NCBI GenBank assembly: GCA_005784505.1
Contig: VCAZ01000035.1
Location: 1,999,501 to 2,063,500 of the forward strand
Direction: 5' to 3'
Length of the DNA: 64,000 nucleotides
Source: Bagarius yarrelli
Lineage: Eukaryota > Chordata > Actinopteri > Siluriformes > Sisoridae
The notes under the pieces were generated by a model. That model was not told the DNA's origin and ran no database searches. It was given only the letters and a program-made list of their open reading frames with translations. A program made the translations under genes and the position numbers. Within the stretch, counting starts at the first letter, position 1. Each line of letters begins with the position of its first letter. Shown piece after piece: positions 34,148 to 45,712 of the stretch.

Positions 34148-36168
34148 CTGCAAATACAAATAAAGTCGAGATCAGTTGAGATTTGGTCATTTATCTAATT
34201 ATGAACTTAAACCAGTATTAAGTGTTTCCTTAAAGTGTTCCTATGGTTCCCTAGGGTATTCCTATGTTAATTCCTACTTGTAAATACTCTTAGTTTACTG
34301 GTAGACTAATAAAACTGGACGGAAAAATATTATCATGGTCTTAGAATATTTTATCCTATACTGTATAACTTCCCAAGAAAAAAAAGATTTTTATTACTTC
34401 CTATCCTCAGCTAAGCTAAAAAAAACAACACTGGACACACACGCGAGTGTCTAACTGTTACACAAGCAGAGTTCTGCTTGTTAGTGTAATCGTTATCTGC
34501 CCCTGTTGCCTAACATTAGCTTTAACTGAGGTGTTGCGTAAATACTCTAAGGAAATGACTATTTAGCAAGACGCCGCTATGTTGACTTTGCCGGCGCTAA
34601 GTGTTCCTGATATATGTATTTTAGCGTGTGCTGAAAAAGTTGTGATGAACGAATCAGTGTTCTTTCATCTCTCCTGGTTTTTTCTTTCTCTTTAGCCCAT
34701 GATGGATATGCTGAGGGCTGAAATGGTGCAGGGCTTCATTTTGTATTTGCGATCCGCAGGTGGTCTCTCCGCAGGGGATGTACTTGATTCGTACTAATGC
34801 ACCATGGGCTGTCGTGCTCATTAGTTCTACACCTCATTATTTGCGCAAACACACACACATACTTGCATGCAGAGCTTGTTAATGGTCGAGCATGGAGAAA
34901 TAATCAGTGAGCATGATAAGGGAGTGTGTGAACAAATCTAATCCTGGCCTTCATTTGAAAGTGTATGATAAAAATGGTATATTTTTACATAGAATTTGGT
35001 GGCTGTTGGGTCATGACTGAAACAGGGGAAAGTATTAATTAACACTTGATAAGCAACAGACACTGCAATTTTTAGTATGCAAAACTGAGTATGCAAAGCA
35101 ACTAGTATGTTAGATAATAATCCTTAGTATGAGAATCACAGTACCCGAAAATTTCCCAGATGACCTACTTCTCCCACCCAGAATATGAAGTCTGTATATG
35201 ATAGACACTTGACTTATCCCATAAGGCCGCTGGAAGAGACGACTTGTCATATTTGGTGGTGGTGGAAACTTACCTTTCTATCTAGCAATAATTCAATTCT
35301 ACAACAAGAAGAATCGAAACAGGAATTGACTAAATTCTGATATTTTTCCTAGAATATGAGCCACGATTGTGTAAGCAGAACAAAAGTACATGGATTCGGT
35401 TATTTTCGAGTCGGTTCCAGGCCTCATACATATGTGGAAATAAATCGGATATGAATCGGATACATGAGCATGACGTCAACTCACATAGACACCAACAGCG
35501 ATATATAACTTAGCACAACTGTGTATTTTTCATTCATTCATTCATCTTCTATACCCGCTTATTCCCTAATTCGGGGTCACAGGGATCTGCTGGAGTCTAT
35601 CCCGGCCGTCTCTGAAAGGGCGAAAGACAGGAGGGGTACACCCTGAGCAGGTCACCAGTCCATCACAGGGCCACACACACACACACTCACTCCTGTGGGC
35701 AATTTAGAATTGCCAATCAATCTAACATACATGTTTTTAGACTGGGGGGGGACCGGAGAACCTGGAAAAAACCTACGCAAACATGCCGTTTTTAATTCCT
35801 TTCCTTTTAGTACGTTCACCTTGGGCTGTTTTGCCGTGTATAGTGTAAATGCAGAAATCGGATACGAGTCAGTGTTAAAAGATGATGTAATCGGGTCATG
35901 AAAAAAATCTGATCTAGTCACAAAATCGGAATTAAGCATCAAGACGTGCGGTGTAAATGCAGCCTAAGAGACATTTATTCCACCATCTTGAGGCAGACCT
36001 ACTGTGTAACTGTGAACCAAACAAGCTGTACTTGTGTATCTTAAGGTGTGTGTGCAGTAATTAGATTACTTAATAGGGTTCTAATCTATCTTAGTAGTGT
36101 GTGATGCATTATATTAAAGGTATAAATGTATTTTTTTTCACAGTTTGAATACATTTGCACTCGTTTAC
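34148..36168 (-). other. gli2: gli2 intron (36168-34148)
   Basis: This intron contains one SINE (35530-35786). Otherwise it looks unique, with a possible regulatory stretch near 34630-34860. No internal exon is evident. Confidence 0.8.
35530..35786 (-). mobile_element. tRNA SINE family B, tail to mid-body
   Basis: It starts after ATTCATTCATTC with CTTCTATACCCGCTTATTCC, continues GGGGTCACAGGGATCTGC, CAGTCCATCACAGGGCC and AACATACATGTTTTTAGAC. The head is missing at the high end. Confidence 0.9.
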
Positions 36169-36333
36169 CTCATTGGAATGTGTGCGGTTCTGATGCTTGG
36201 CCCGGTCTGAGGCATTGGAAAAGGCTTTGTTGCATCCTTCATGTTCACACACATATGGTTTTTCCCCGGTGTGTGAACGAAGATGTGTTTTCAGGTTCTC
36301 CAAGCGGGAATAAGCCTTTGAGCAGCCTTCAAA
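36169..36333 (-). CDS. gli2: gli2 exon, zinc fingers 3 and 4
   Basis: This is a 55-codon, phase-0 exon. It encodes FEGCSKAYSRLENLKTHLRS then HTGEKPYVCEHEGCNKAFSN and ASDRAKHQNRTHSNE. It completes finger 3 and supplies finger 4 with intact C2H2 ligands. The acceptor is GTATGTTTCAG and the donor AATGAG|GTAAACGAG. Fingers 4 and 5 make most of the base contacts in Gli-DNA complexes, and every position visible here matches the family. Confidence 0.97.
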
Positions 36334-36596
36334 CTGAAACATACACACAAATACAGCACATTCCATAACCCAAAACTCAAGACATTATTATAAAAAAGAG
36401 TGATGATCAAGTGTGTATTTAATACTCTGGAGAGTGTGTAATGTGTTTGTGTAGACGCAGTGTTGAGTCTTGAGATGTTTACAGATAGAAAATGTGCATA
36501 AGAGAACCAGATCTCTGTGTCAGGGGTTTGTGTGTGTGTGTGTGTATAAATCATTGATGAGTGTGTGTTTGTGTCTGGCTGGATATTTTTACTTAC

Positions 36597-36746
36597 AGTG
36601 CACTTGTGTGGCTTCTCCCCTGTGTGTCTGCGCATGTGCACCACCAGCATGTACTGGGCCTTGAAGGGCTTCTGCTCTCTGGAGCACTCCTCCCAGCGAC
36701 ACACAAACTCCTTCTTCTCCCCATGGATGTGCTCGTTATTGATGTG
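36597..36746 (-). CDS. gli2: gli2 exon, end of zinc finger 1, zinc finger 2, start of finger 3
   Basis: This is a 50-codon, phase-0 exon. It opens HINNEHIHGEKKEFVCRWEE, continues CSREQKPFKAQYMLVVHMRR and ends HTGEKPHKCT. It completes finger 1, gives all of finger 2, and starts finger 3 at HKC. The donor is CACT|GTAAGTAAA. The acceptor is unusual: AG is preceded directly by about 30 bases of (GT)n with one GG interruption instead of a pyrimidine tract. Being 150 nt, the exon could be skipped without a frameshift, which would destroy fingers 1-3. Confidence 0.97.
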
Positions 36747-37335
36747 CTACACACACACACACCCACACACACACACATTTAATTTGCGTCTTACATACTA
36801 GCTAACCACCCAGCCGCCAGGCCCTGTTCTCCTTCACCAAGCTGCTTTAGCACTCTCAGGGGTTGGCCTCCTTCTTTGTAATGTCAGTGTCGTGTTTAAT
36901 CTTTAATTGGTCGTTCTGTTTTTTTTTCCTTGTCACATTAAAAGACAACGCTAACAGCATCGGCGTCTAGGGACGGCTGCGAATCTGCTGTGCAATCGAG
37001 AACTCGATAGACAAAAGCATTTGACGCTTCTTAGGAATGCGTTTGGTTTTTTAGAATTAAGAGCTCCAACATCCATCCATCGAGTTTCTGCCTTTTCACA
37101 GTGACTGTCATGAACCACCAGAACGGGATGGGTTTTGGGTGTAATTGGGCTAAAGGAACTTTTTTGACAGACACATTCTCTTGGACAGAGTATGTGTAAC
37201 GAAGCACGAATACTTTGTAACTGCACTTAAGTAGACTTTTCTGGTATTAGTACTTTTATTATATTATTTATTTCTTCTGACAATTTATAATTTCTGCTTA
37301 TTACATTTTTTAACCAGACCTGTCACTTTAGTTTA

Positions 37336-37504
37336 GGGGGGAAGTGGTAGTATGGTGGTTAAGGTGTTGAACTGCTAATTGGAAGATCGGGTTTCCAATT
37401 CCCAGCACCACCAAGGCCCTTAACCCTTAACTGCTCAGATGTATAAATAAGATAATTATAAGTCGCTCTGGAAAAGTCTGTCTGCCAAATGCCGTAAATG
37501 TAAA
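37336..37504 (+). mobile_element. tRNA-derived SINE (family A)
   Basis: It has AGTGGTAGTATGGTGGTTAA at the head and CTGCCAAATGCCGTAAATGT at the tail. Confidence 0.92.
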
Positions 37505-37947
37505 TCTTTTAATCTGTTTGGTGGCGCTATTGATATTATCTGTCTTTGACTGCACAAAATTGCACCTTTTTCAACCAATCAATCTACTTCTGTTATTGCG
37601 CCCATCATTGGCGTTTTCCTGGCTATCACGCAGTGTAAACATACAGCCTATACAGTTACATCCCAGCCATTAGCGTTCCAGTCTGTCAATATCATCAATG
37701 TTATTAGCTTGTTAGCTGCTAATTCTCAGAATAGGTATAATGCTAATGCTAGTTAGCCTTAGCTAATGTTTTTGCATGAGCCTCGCTTCCATGGTGTAAG
37801 AGGCACTAAAGCATCAGGTAACCGAATCAGACTGAGATTTATGTCTAAGTGCTTTTTCAATCTTTTTTTCTACATACAAATGTATTTAAATAAGAATTTG
37901 CACTTGTTACGACTGGAAACCAGTTGCTAATAACCACAGAACACATA

Positions 37948-38132
37948 CACACACAGACACAGACACACACAGACACAGACACACACACACACACATGCAA
38001 ACAGCTGCCAGCAGTGAGCATTAAACACCTCTACATTCGCACACTACTGCAGCCAGGAGTAATTCTTTATTCCCTAAACATGGACTTTCAGCCTGTCTTT
38101 CTCACACACGCACCCCCCCCCCCCCACACACA

Positions 38133-38172
<40 letters not shown>
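37948..38172. repeat. (CA)n-rich tracts
   Basis: A CAGACA/CA tract at 37948-37996 and a pure tract at about 38112-38172, separated by unique sequence. Confidence 0.92.
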
Positions 38173-38174
<2 letters not shown>

Positions 38175-38232
38175 CACTTGTTTTTTTGCATTCTTTCTAT
38201 CCCCAATTGCGGGCACACAGACACAAATATTA

Positions 38233-38235
<3 letters not shown>

Positions 38236-38308
<73 letters not shown>
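38236..38308. repeat. (CT)n joined to (CA)n
   Basis: About 30 bases of CT run directly into about 40 bases of CA. Confidence 0.95.
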
Positions 38309-38310
<2 letters not shown>

Positions 38311-38436
38311 AAATACACTTTCTACTCCTCCACATGACCATTATTATAGTCCACATCTGTGCACACTCCATCATCTGCACAGCTTGCCCACTGAGTTGCG
38401 CTAATGTCAGGCCTCTGATAACAAGGCCAGTACTAC

Positions 38437-38442
<6 letters not shown>

Positions 38443-38531
<89 letters not shown>
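38443..38531. repeat. (CA)n microsatellite, ~43 units
   Basis: The longest pure CA array in the window. Confidence 0.97.
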
Positions 38532-38533
<2 letters not shown>

Positions 38534-39249
38534 GGAGCCTTTGTTCCTCTGTAAGACCATAATAAGCGGTTAATATAGAGAGGGTATCACTTGTATAAAC
38601 AAACAATCAGGAGTGTGTAATCTGGTAAAGATCCAGCTGTAGAACTGGGACCTAGCAGGGACAATGGGAAGTGTGTGTGTGTGTGTATGTGTGTGTGAGT
38701 GTATTTGTCTGTGTATCTCTTTCCCTCTCATTTACCCTCTTTCTTTTTTTACCCTCTCTCTTTCTCTCTCTAACTCTCTCTCACACACACATACACACAC
38801 ACTCGGTAATGTGAGGTGTGTGTGTGTGTGTCTTATCCACGGTGTGTGTATCTCCCCTATGGACTAGCACTCTGGTTCTGCTCCACTGCCTGTCTGGAAT
38901 GCTGGAGAATATGGCGTTGGCCCCTGTTGTACACCGGTGCATTATGGGATGGAGAGGCTCGTACCAGTCTCAGATAAAACAGCACGGCATCACTACAGGA
39001 GAGCGCCCTCCACAGGTGTTATTCATCCTCTGAGTCTCATGTGCTCAGAAAACCAGCTGAATACAGTAACGTCACACACAGCCTGCTCCAAAAACCCGCG
39101 TTTAATAATTTCGGCTGAGACGTTAAAGATAATTAGTGGTTTTGTAAAAAAAACCCAAAAACAATGTTTGTCGAAATCGCCTGGATTCAAGATTTAATTA
39201 TTGAATTAAATCTAAATTTTATTATTGATTTAAATGTTAAAATCATAGT

Positions 39250-39422
39250 TTTTTACGGTATTTGGCAGACGTCCTTATCCAGAGCAGCTTACATTTATCT
39301 TATTTATACACTGAGCAATTAAGGGTTAAGGGCCTTGCTTAGGGCCCAGTAGTGGTGGCTTGGTGGAGCTGGGAATCGAACCCACAATCTTCTGGTTGGT
39401 AGTCCAACACCTTAACCACTAT
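39250..39422 (-). mobile_element. tRNA-derived SINE (family A)
   Basis: It has CGGTATTTGGCAGACGTCC, GAGCAATTAAGGGTTAAGGG and GGGAATCGAACCCACAATC. Confidence 0.93.
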
Positions 39423-39486
39423 CTATTTTCCTTTAATGTAAAAAGCATTTTGAATTACCACTGTGTATGAAATGTGCCATATAAAT

Positions 39487-39998
39487 AAACTTCTCTCTCT
39501 CTTTCTCTTTCGCTCTTATTCTGTGTTAAAACTCTTATATCTCTCTCTCACTCTCTTTCATTCTGTTTAATAACTATCTCAATATCTCTTTCTTCTTCAC
39601 TGTCTGTGTAAAAACATTTTCTCACTCTTCTCTTCTCTTCTCTTCTCTTCTCTTCTCTTCTCTTCTCTCTCTCTTTGTAAACTCGCTTTCTCTCTCATTC
39701 TTTCTCTCTTTTTTTTCTCTCTTACTCTCGTTTATTCTGTCTAAAAACTCTCTCTCAATCTCTCTCTCTCTCTCTCTCTCTCATTGTCTGTGTAAAAGCT
39801 TTTTCTCGCTATTCATTTCTCTTCTCTTCTCTTTTCTTCTCTTCTTTTCTCTTTTTCTCCCATTCTTTCTTTTTTTTCTCTTTTACTTTCTTTTATCCTG
39901 TCTAAATCCTCTCTCAATCTCTCTCTCATTGTCTGTGTAAAAACTTTTTCCCTCTTCTCTTCTCTTCTCTTCTCTTTCTGTCTTTCTCTCTGTTTGTA

Positions 39999-40036
<38 letters not shown>

Positions 40037-40087
40037 TTCATTCTCTCTCCTAAAATGTTTTCTCTGTCTCTCTCTCTCTCTCTCTCC
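39487..40087. repeat. CT-rich / (TTCTC)n simple-repeat block
   Basis: About 600 bases of pyrimidine-rich sequence including pure (CT)n, (TTCTC)n and repeated TCTGTGTAAAAAC units. It lies just below the donor of exon 40166-40303 and is purine-rich in the transcript. Confidence 0.95.
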
Positions 40088-40165
40088 CCCCAACATGCCC
40101 GTGTCCTAATCACTGTTTAGCGTTTAATTCTACACCTCAATAGCTTCCCCATCTCTGACACTCAC

Positions 40166-40303
40166 ATGGACCAGCTGCTCTTGGCTGTCGTACTCCTTGC
40201 TGCATCCTTCCCAGTGGCAGTTTGTCTCGTACGCCACCTCTGGCTCCTGCTTCCCTTCGTCTCTGTCCACGTCCTCTTTTGGGTCCACAGGTGGTGAAGG
40301 GTC
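40166..40303 (-). CDS. gli2: gli2 exon, acidic linker and first half of zinc finger 1
   Basis: This is a 46-codon, phase-0 exon. It encodes an acidic stretch (DPKEDVDRDEGKQEPEVAYE) followed by TNCHWEGCSKEYDSQEQLVH, which supplies both cysteines and the first zinc-binding histidine of finger 1. The second histidine is in the next exon, as in other Gli genes. The acceptor follows a run of about ten T then CTCCCAG, and the donor is CAT|GTGAGTGTC. About 80 nt below the donor the intron turns into a 0.6-kb GA-rich (minus strand) simple-repeat block. Confidence 0.97.
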
Positions 40304-40784
40304 CTGGGAGAAAAAAAAAAACACACCCTGAGACACGTACACACTTCAGAGGATTTGGTTTGTTTGCGCAGGACAGATACAGACGCCTACAGTTTGGCTG
40401 AATTAGAAAGAATTGAAGGAAGGGTAGACTTCACTTTCATTTGGAGATGTTTATGGACCAATTAGAGGCTGGATAATGAGAAGATGAGAAAACACCAAAG
40501 CGAATATGTGGGAATATGTGTGTGGTGCCTGAGCTGCAAATCCAAATTGTGGGTCTAGCAGATGTATATACAGTATGATCTTAAATACAACACACACACA
40601 CACACACATACACAGACACACACACAGCATGCTGACTGCAGCATGTTTATCTCTGCCCTGTGAGCTATCTTCATCAATTCTACAGGCCCCAAGACGACTA
40701 CAGGCGCCTCGGTCCCCATGCATCAAGACCCAACCTGCCTCCACTGCCGAGAGCAGCAACATATTTGTCAAAAGATGAGTCGAA

Positions 40785-40908
40785 AGAGAGAGAGAGAGAA
40801 CGAGAGAGAGAGAGACAGGGTAACAGAATACAGGCACTCACATGACAATAAAGACTGGCCAATAACTCATTAAAATGAAGTGCTCTGGCACAGTTTACAC
40901 AGGAGCTT

Positions 40909-40941
<33 letters not shown>
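40785..40941. repeat. two (GA)n tracts
   Basis: Pure GA runs at about 40785-40817 and 40911-40941, separated by unique sequence. Confidence 0.93.
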
Positions 40942-40942
<1 letters not shown>

Positions 40943-41230
40943 AGGAAAACAAACGGACATAAAGCTCTTATCAGGAGGAGTTTTTCTCACGCCGAGGGGC
41001 GAACCGAGACTCCCCGGGGTCTCCTGGCCTCTCGCTGATCACCGTGCAAGAAAAAAACACACACATACTCTTGCTATATGTTTTTGGAATAACAGGACAC
41101 GTAGATGTTTTATGCGGACGGTCGTAGAGACGAAAAAAAATAATTGATAATCTTTTTTGAAAAAATGTAGTATATTTTAAAATTTTGTATTTTTTTTTGC
41201 CAATAATTTAACAATAAATACACTGCAGTT

Positions 41231-41393
41231 ATTTACATTTACATGTCTGGCATTTGGCAGACGTCCTTATCCAGATACATTTATCTCTTTTGTACAACTG
41301 AGCAATTGGGGGTTAAGGGCCTTGTTTAGGGGCCCAACACTGGCAGTGCTGGGAATCAAACTCATAATCTTACAGATCTCCCAGTCCAACACC
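41231..41393 (-). mobile_element. tRNA-derived SINE (family A)
   Basis: It has CTGGCATTTGGCAGACGTCC and GAGCAATTGGGGGTTAAGGG. The head is eroded. Confidence 0.9.
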
Positions 41394-41518
41394 TATTTTT
41401 GGAGTATTGCTAAAGAAAATATGCTTTGAATCTGACATTGAATTTGGTGCTTGTTGGTTTAGGACATCATGTGAATAAATTCCACCAAAACCACAAAAAA
41501 GTAAAAACAATAATCGTC

Positions 41519-41645
41519 CATTCATCCATATTCTATATCCGCTTATTCCCTTATTTGGGGTCACAGGAATTTGCTGAAATCTATCCCAGCTGACTCTGGC
41601 AGGAGGGGGACACCCTGGACAGGTTGCCAGTCCACCACAGGGCCC

Positions 41646-41677
<32 letters not shown>

Positions 41678-41858
41678 ACCAATCAATCTAACATACATGT
41701 TTTTGGACTGTGGGAGGAAACCGGAGAACCCGGAGTAAACCCACGCAAGCAGGGGAGAGAAAATGCAAACTCCACTCAGAAAGGCCCCTGTCCAGGAATC
41801 AAACCCAGGACATACTTGCTGTGAGGGAACAATGCTAACCACCAAGTCAATGTGCTGA
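41519..41858 (-). mobile_element. tRNA-derived SINE (family B), near complete
   Basis: It runs from ATATCCGCTTATTCCC through CACCCTGGACAGGTTGCC, AACATACATGTTTTTGGACT and GAGAACCCGGAGTAAACCC to the complement of the tRNA head. It includes a (CA)n at 41647-41673. Confidence 0.93.
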
Positions 41859-42063
41859 CCACAAAACAAAACAAAACGAAATTAATTTCCTCTTTTTTAT
41901 GCCCTTATTCTGAAATCAGGTTGGGGGGTATTTTTTAGACAATCGACAAACCAAACACAAAAGAAATTTTTAGTTGAGTTTGCCAATTGAGGTTGTAGAA
42001 AGTCAGTCTGCCAAAAATACCTCAGCAGTTTAAATTTTTACCTTCAGTGTTTTACTTTTTTTT

Positions 42064-42225
42064 TCTACATTCTGTCACCGATTTTGGTTTCTTGGTATCG
42101 CCTTAGGGGACTCTTAATTTAAAGATATTAATTAAACTGAACTGGGTGTTTCACCGTCTTGTCTTTTTTTATGTAATTCTGTAAAGCTGCTTTGACACAA
42201 TCTCGATAAATAAATGTGACTTGAC
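42064..42225 (+). mobile_element. LINE-tail-like dispersed repeat
   Basis: Same family as 17985-18215, in opposite orientation. It ends ATTCTGTAAAGCTGCTTTGA, a tail common after fish L2-like LINEs. Confidence 0.65.
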
Positions 42226-42916
42226 TGGAAAAGTGTTCATTTTAGTCTGTTACTTGAATTCATATATGTGCAAATAAGATTTTAGTTAAAAAACATTTGC
42301 TATTTCTTTATTCTGTGGCTGCAGTTTGGAGATCAAGTCTCTGTTAGGCTTTCATAGCCATAGACTGTCTGACTGACATGTCAAAAATTCTAAAGATGTA
42401 AAATTTCCATAAAAATCCAGCATTTAGCTGTTTCTCTTAAGTACTGAAAAAAAAGATTTCAGTTTTGAATGAGATGTTTAGCTAACAGTACCTGTCTGAG
42501 GCTAAGACCAGGTCTGTATTGACGTGACTTCATTTATTGGCATTTCCTCTTTGACTTGTCTCAGTCTTGGGTGTTGGTCTGATGAAACATGGCCTTGGTC
42601 TCAACTGAGAGTGTCTAAAACTAACAACTGTCTTTTTCTTTTTTCCAAATCATACAGATTTGTCAAGACGTAAGTCCTTTTAGAAAACCGGTTAATCAAT
42701 GGTGCAATGCATGAATGGAGAATAGACTGGAAAAGGATTTAATGTTTTTTGTCTTATTGGGACATAAACCTGACTTGGCATTGACCTCTATAAGACCAAC
42801 CCTGACCGTGGTAAATTTTTACCATGTAAACAGTTTTTCCAGGCCACCACACATTCCTATTTCAGTTAAGGAAAAGAAATATACAATAAGAAGGAACAAG
42901 AAAATAAGGTTTTTAC

Positions 42917-43027
42917 CGGTGAGCAGGGTGAGAGAGGCCTTGAGTTGTCCAACTCCGTTTTAACCTTTGACCTTTTGGTGTGCACCGGGTTTACTGTGCT
43001 GCTGACCGCTGAATCACTACTTGTGTT
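42917..43027 (-). CDS. gli2: gli2 exon, basic/nuclear-localisation-like pre-finger segment
   Basis: This is a 37-codon, phase-0 exon with acceptor TTCTCAACAG and donor CACCG|GTAAAAACC. It encodes NTSSDSAVSSTVNPVHTKRS then KVKTELDNSRPLSPCSP. The SSTVNPV..KRSKVKTE wording is diagnostic of Gli2. KRSKVK resembles the basic patch that precedes the fingers. The neighbouring exon begins with the acidic linker to finger 1. Confidence 0.95.
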
Positions 43028-43483
43028 CTGTTGAGAAATAAGAGAGATTAAAAATGTGAAGAACTGCATGGGTTGTTCATTTAACCCCATAATACAATGT
43101 AGAAAAAATAGAAAAAACACATGAAATCAAATTAAAAATCATCACAACACAATCGAATACAGAAAAACTAGTGAATCTACCACCAGTAATGGGAATAACG
43201 GTGCTAAGTATGCACTACTTAAGTAGACCATTAAAATAGTATAGTTACAGGTAGTATGAATGAAATTCAGCGATGGCAAGTCCAACGAGTTCAAAGATAT
43301 TTTTGCAAACTGAACGTATAAAGCTTTCCGGTGGCAAGTGATTCTAATGTATTAAAACCCCTCACATTCTTACATGCTGACAAAACATTAAAATAGTGTA
43401 GATTACTATACACTGTTTTAGAACAATATATTCTTCTATTTTGTCTTCCTTTCATTCATTTAAATTATTTAATATTAAGGGCA

Positions 43484-43780
43484 GGGCAGCACAGTGGCTT
43501 AGTGGTTAGAAGTGTTGCCTCACAGCAAGAAGGTCCCGGGTTCGATTCCAGGGCAGGGGCCTTTCTGTGTAGAGTTTGCATGTTCTCCCCCATGCTTGTG
43601 TGGGTTTTCTCCAGTTTCCTCATAAGTTTTAGATTGATTGGTGATTTTAAACTGCCCATAGGAGCGAGTGTGGGTGTCTATGTGTGTGGCCCTGTGATGG
43701 ACTGACGACCTTCCCAGGGCGTCCCCCTCCTGCCTTTCGCCCTTTCAGAGACAGCGGGGATAGACTCCAGGAGATCCCTT
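43484..43780 (+). mobile_element. tRNA-derived SINE (family B), near complete
   Basis: The head GGCAGCACAGTGGCTTAGTG, the B box GGGTTCGATTCC, and CCTGTGATGGACTGACG are present. The tail is cut at GATCCCTTTGAG. Confidence 0.94.
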
Positions 43781-44117
43781 TGAGATTACTTTTTTAATGT
43801 AACATGACCAACACTGTCTAGCACAGTCTACAACGGAAATGTTTTTATCTTGAATTTGTAGGTAGGATTGAATCTGTGTGACCTGTTTGCTTAAACTTAG
43901 TTGGATCGAAGTTATTTGGATAGCTGTTGTTTAGCATAGTTGACTTTTATGCTAATTTGTTGGTCGTTACACCACCTTAGGCTGTGAATTTTGGGCAGTT
44001 CTTGTTGATAAGATATTAAAAAAGGTTTGTGGTTCTAAATTCTTATTTAACAAACATAAACTTATATTCTCTTTTTAAAGAAACAGTACTTTTTAACAAA
44101 ACAGCACTTTATCACAA

Positions 44118-44690
44118 ATGCACATCATGCCCATCGCCGATGTTACCCCTCACAGGCTTTTTCAGCAACCTCATCTACCCGCCACTGTTCCAGTCTCGAA
44201 CAGGGGCTCTGGGACTGAGAATCTACCTTCTCTCTATTCCCTGGACTTTCTAGTGCTCACTGAGACCTGGATATCCCCACACAATTCTGCTACACCAGCT
44301 GCATTATTACACCATGAGAAAAGGGCAGGGGTGGTGGCACAGTCATCTAGTGGTCTCAGAGACTGTGTTTCACACGTCTCTCTATGTCTCATTTAACTAT
44401 CTCTTTCTTTCAGTTTCATGCAGTTTCAGTCTCTTCTCCAATTCACTGATCTCCCCTTCGACCACTGCTTGCAATCTTGGGGTAATAATGAACAATCACC
44501 TCGACAATCGCTCATCTGGTCCCACCATCCCCTAAGACGCAAGGTAGGTCTGGATCAAGATTTTTTTTCTGTTCTGGCACCAAGATGGTGGAATGAACTT
44601 CCCATCCCTAGCTGTGTAGAGTAAGAGACGATTGAAGACCCACCCATTCCTCAATGACATTTAGAATGAAAAAAGGGTTGATCTGTTCAA
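44118..44690 (+). mobile_element. L2-type LINE, internally deleted
   Basis: One plus frame encodes LDFLVLTETWISPHNSATPA, the end of the apurinic endonuclease signature. About 250 bases further the DNA encodes LGVIMNNHLD and then FSVLAPRWWNELP, from the far end of the reverse-transcriptase ORF. The centre of ORF2 is missing, so the copy is dead. Confidence 0.85.
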
Positions 44691-45669
44691 TGATGTGACT
44701 CAAATCTGCTTATTGATGTAAAAAAAAAAACCCTGATAAACATGGCTGGAACCTGCTTATCATTTCACGCTTATCAGTTAACAGTGTAATTCGTCAGTGG
44801 TACCGTAATTTACGAGTGTCCCAACGAATGAATTTTTGGCGATACGAGCCGTCTCTCGGCAGTTTTTTCTTTGGTGGAAGTTGCAAGGTAAAATTCGAGT
44901 TACAAGGCATCTTCATACACCCAAGCGCTAGTTGGCGTAGCGAAACGCCACAGTGAACGCCGTAACATCAGCATAGCATCCCGTGTCTCACTCGATAGTT
45001 AGTCAGACATGCGCATTAGCAAGTGGAGCCGTCTGATCTCCAAGGTAAATGCTGTACATTATACTTAATAAAACCAGTTTATTGCAGTACATCCTATTGT
45101 AATGTTTTTTATACCATATTCATTATTTAAGTTTATTATTATTATCTAAAAACATGTAATTTTTTCGTTTGCATATGTTTTTTGAACTTGCAGCATGTCA
45201 GGCTCTCAGCCACTCTATAAATAAGCTGAAAATTATACAGCTTTCTCCAGTCTTTAAAAAACTCCACACCGAAGGCAAATTTTTATTATGTTATAAAATA
45301 TAACAGCCAATTAGGATTCGGTATGCAAATTAAGTGCATAGAAATTTCATTTCATGCAGTGATTAAAGATTTTTTAATTTGCCCGTTCATACAATCAGGA
45401 TTTTGTCACGTTTTTATAAAATCCCCATATAAAGCAAGTTTAAAAAAAAAAAAAAAAAGTTATTATGAACTTTATAAAGAAAAAAAATTGGATTACTTTG
45501 TGACATATTAGAATTTAAATAATACCCAGACTGTTTCACTTTATTCGAGTAAAGGAGCCACACACACATTAAGCTCACTGAGTCTTGGCTAAAAAAAGGG
45601 AAGCCAATTAACTCCAGAACGTGACACACTATCAGAAATAGCTGGAAATTGATTCATAAGCTTTTCTTA

Positions 45670-45712
45670 TATATATATTTTATATATATAAGATTATATA
45701 TATATATATATA
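45670..45712. repeat. (TA)n with short palindrome
   Basis: TATATAT tracts around TTTTATATATATAAGA. Confidence 0.85.

Larger units (their letters stand above)
36747..40165 (-). other. gli2: gli2 intron (40165-36747): microsatellite-dense
   Basis: More than a third of this intron is simple repeat: a CT-rich block at 39487-40087, and CA/CT tracts at 37948-38008, 38112-38172, 38236-38308 and 38443-38531. SINEs lie at 37336-37504 and 39250-39422. The segment 38850-39050 is GC-balanced and repeat-poor. The acceptor end at 36748-36778 is itself a (GT)n tract on the minus strand. Confidence 0.85.
40304..42916 (-). other. gli2: gli2 intron (42916-40304)
   Basis: This intron contains two (GA)n tracts (40785-40817, 40911-40941), a SINE at 41231-41393, a long SINE at 41519-41858, and an L2-tail-like repeat at 42064-42225. 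The remaining ~700 bases up to the next exon look unremarkable. Confidence 0.85.

Noticed and set aside
43484..43560. tRNA gene (good A and B boxes)
   Set aside because: It is the head of a dispersed SINE. The same head recurs across the window with a SINE body attached and no clean cloverleaf.
44118..44320. Host gene exon with an endonuclease-like peptide
   Set aside because: The peptide LTETWISPHNSATPA is the L2 LINE endonuclease signature, and the downstream LINE 3' end is present.
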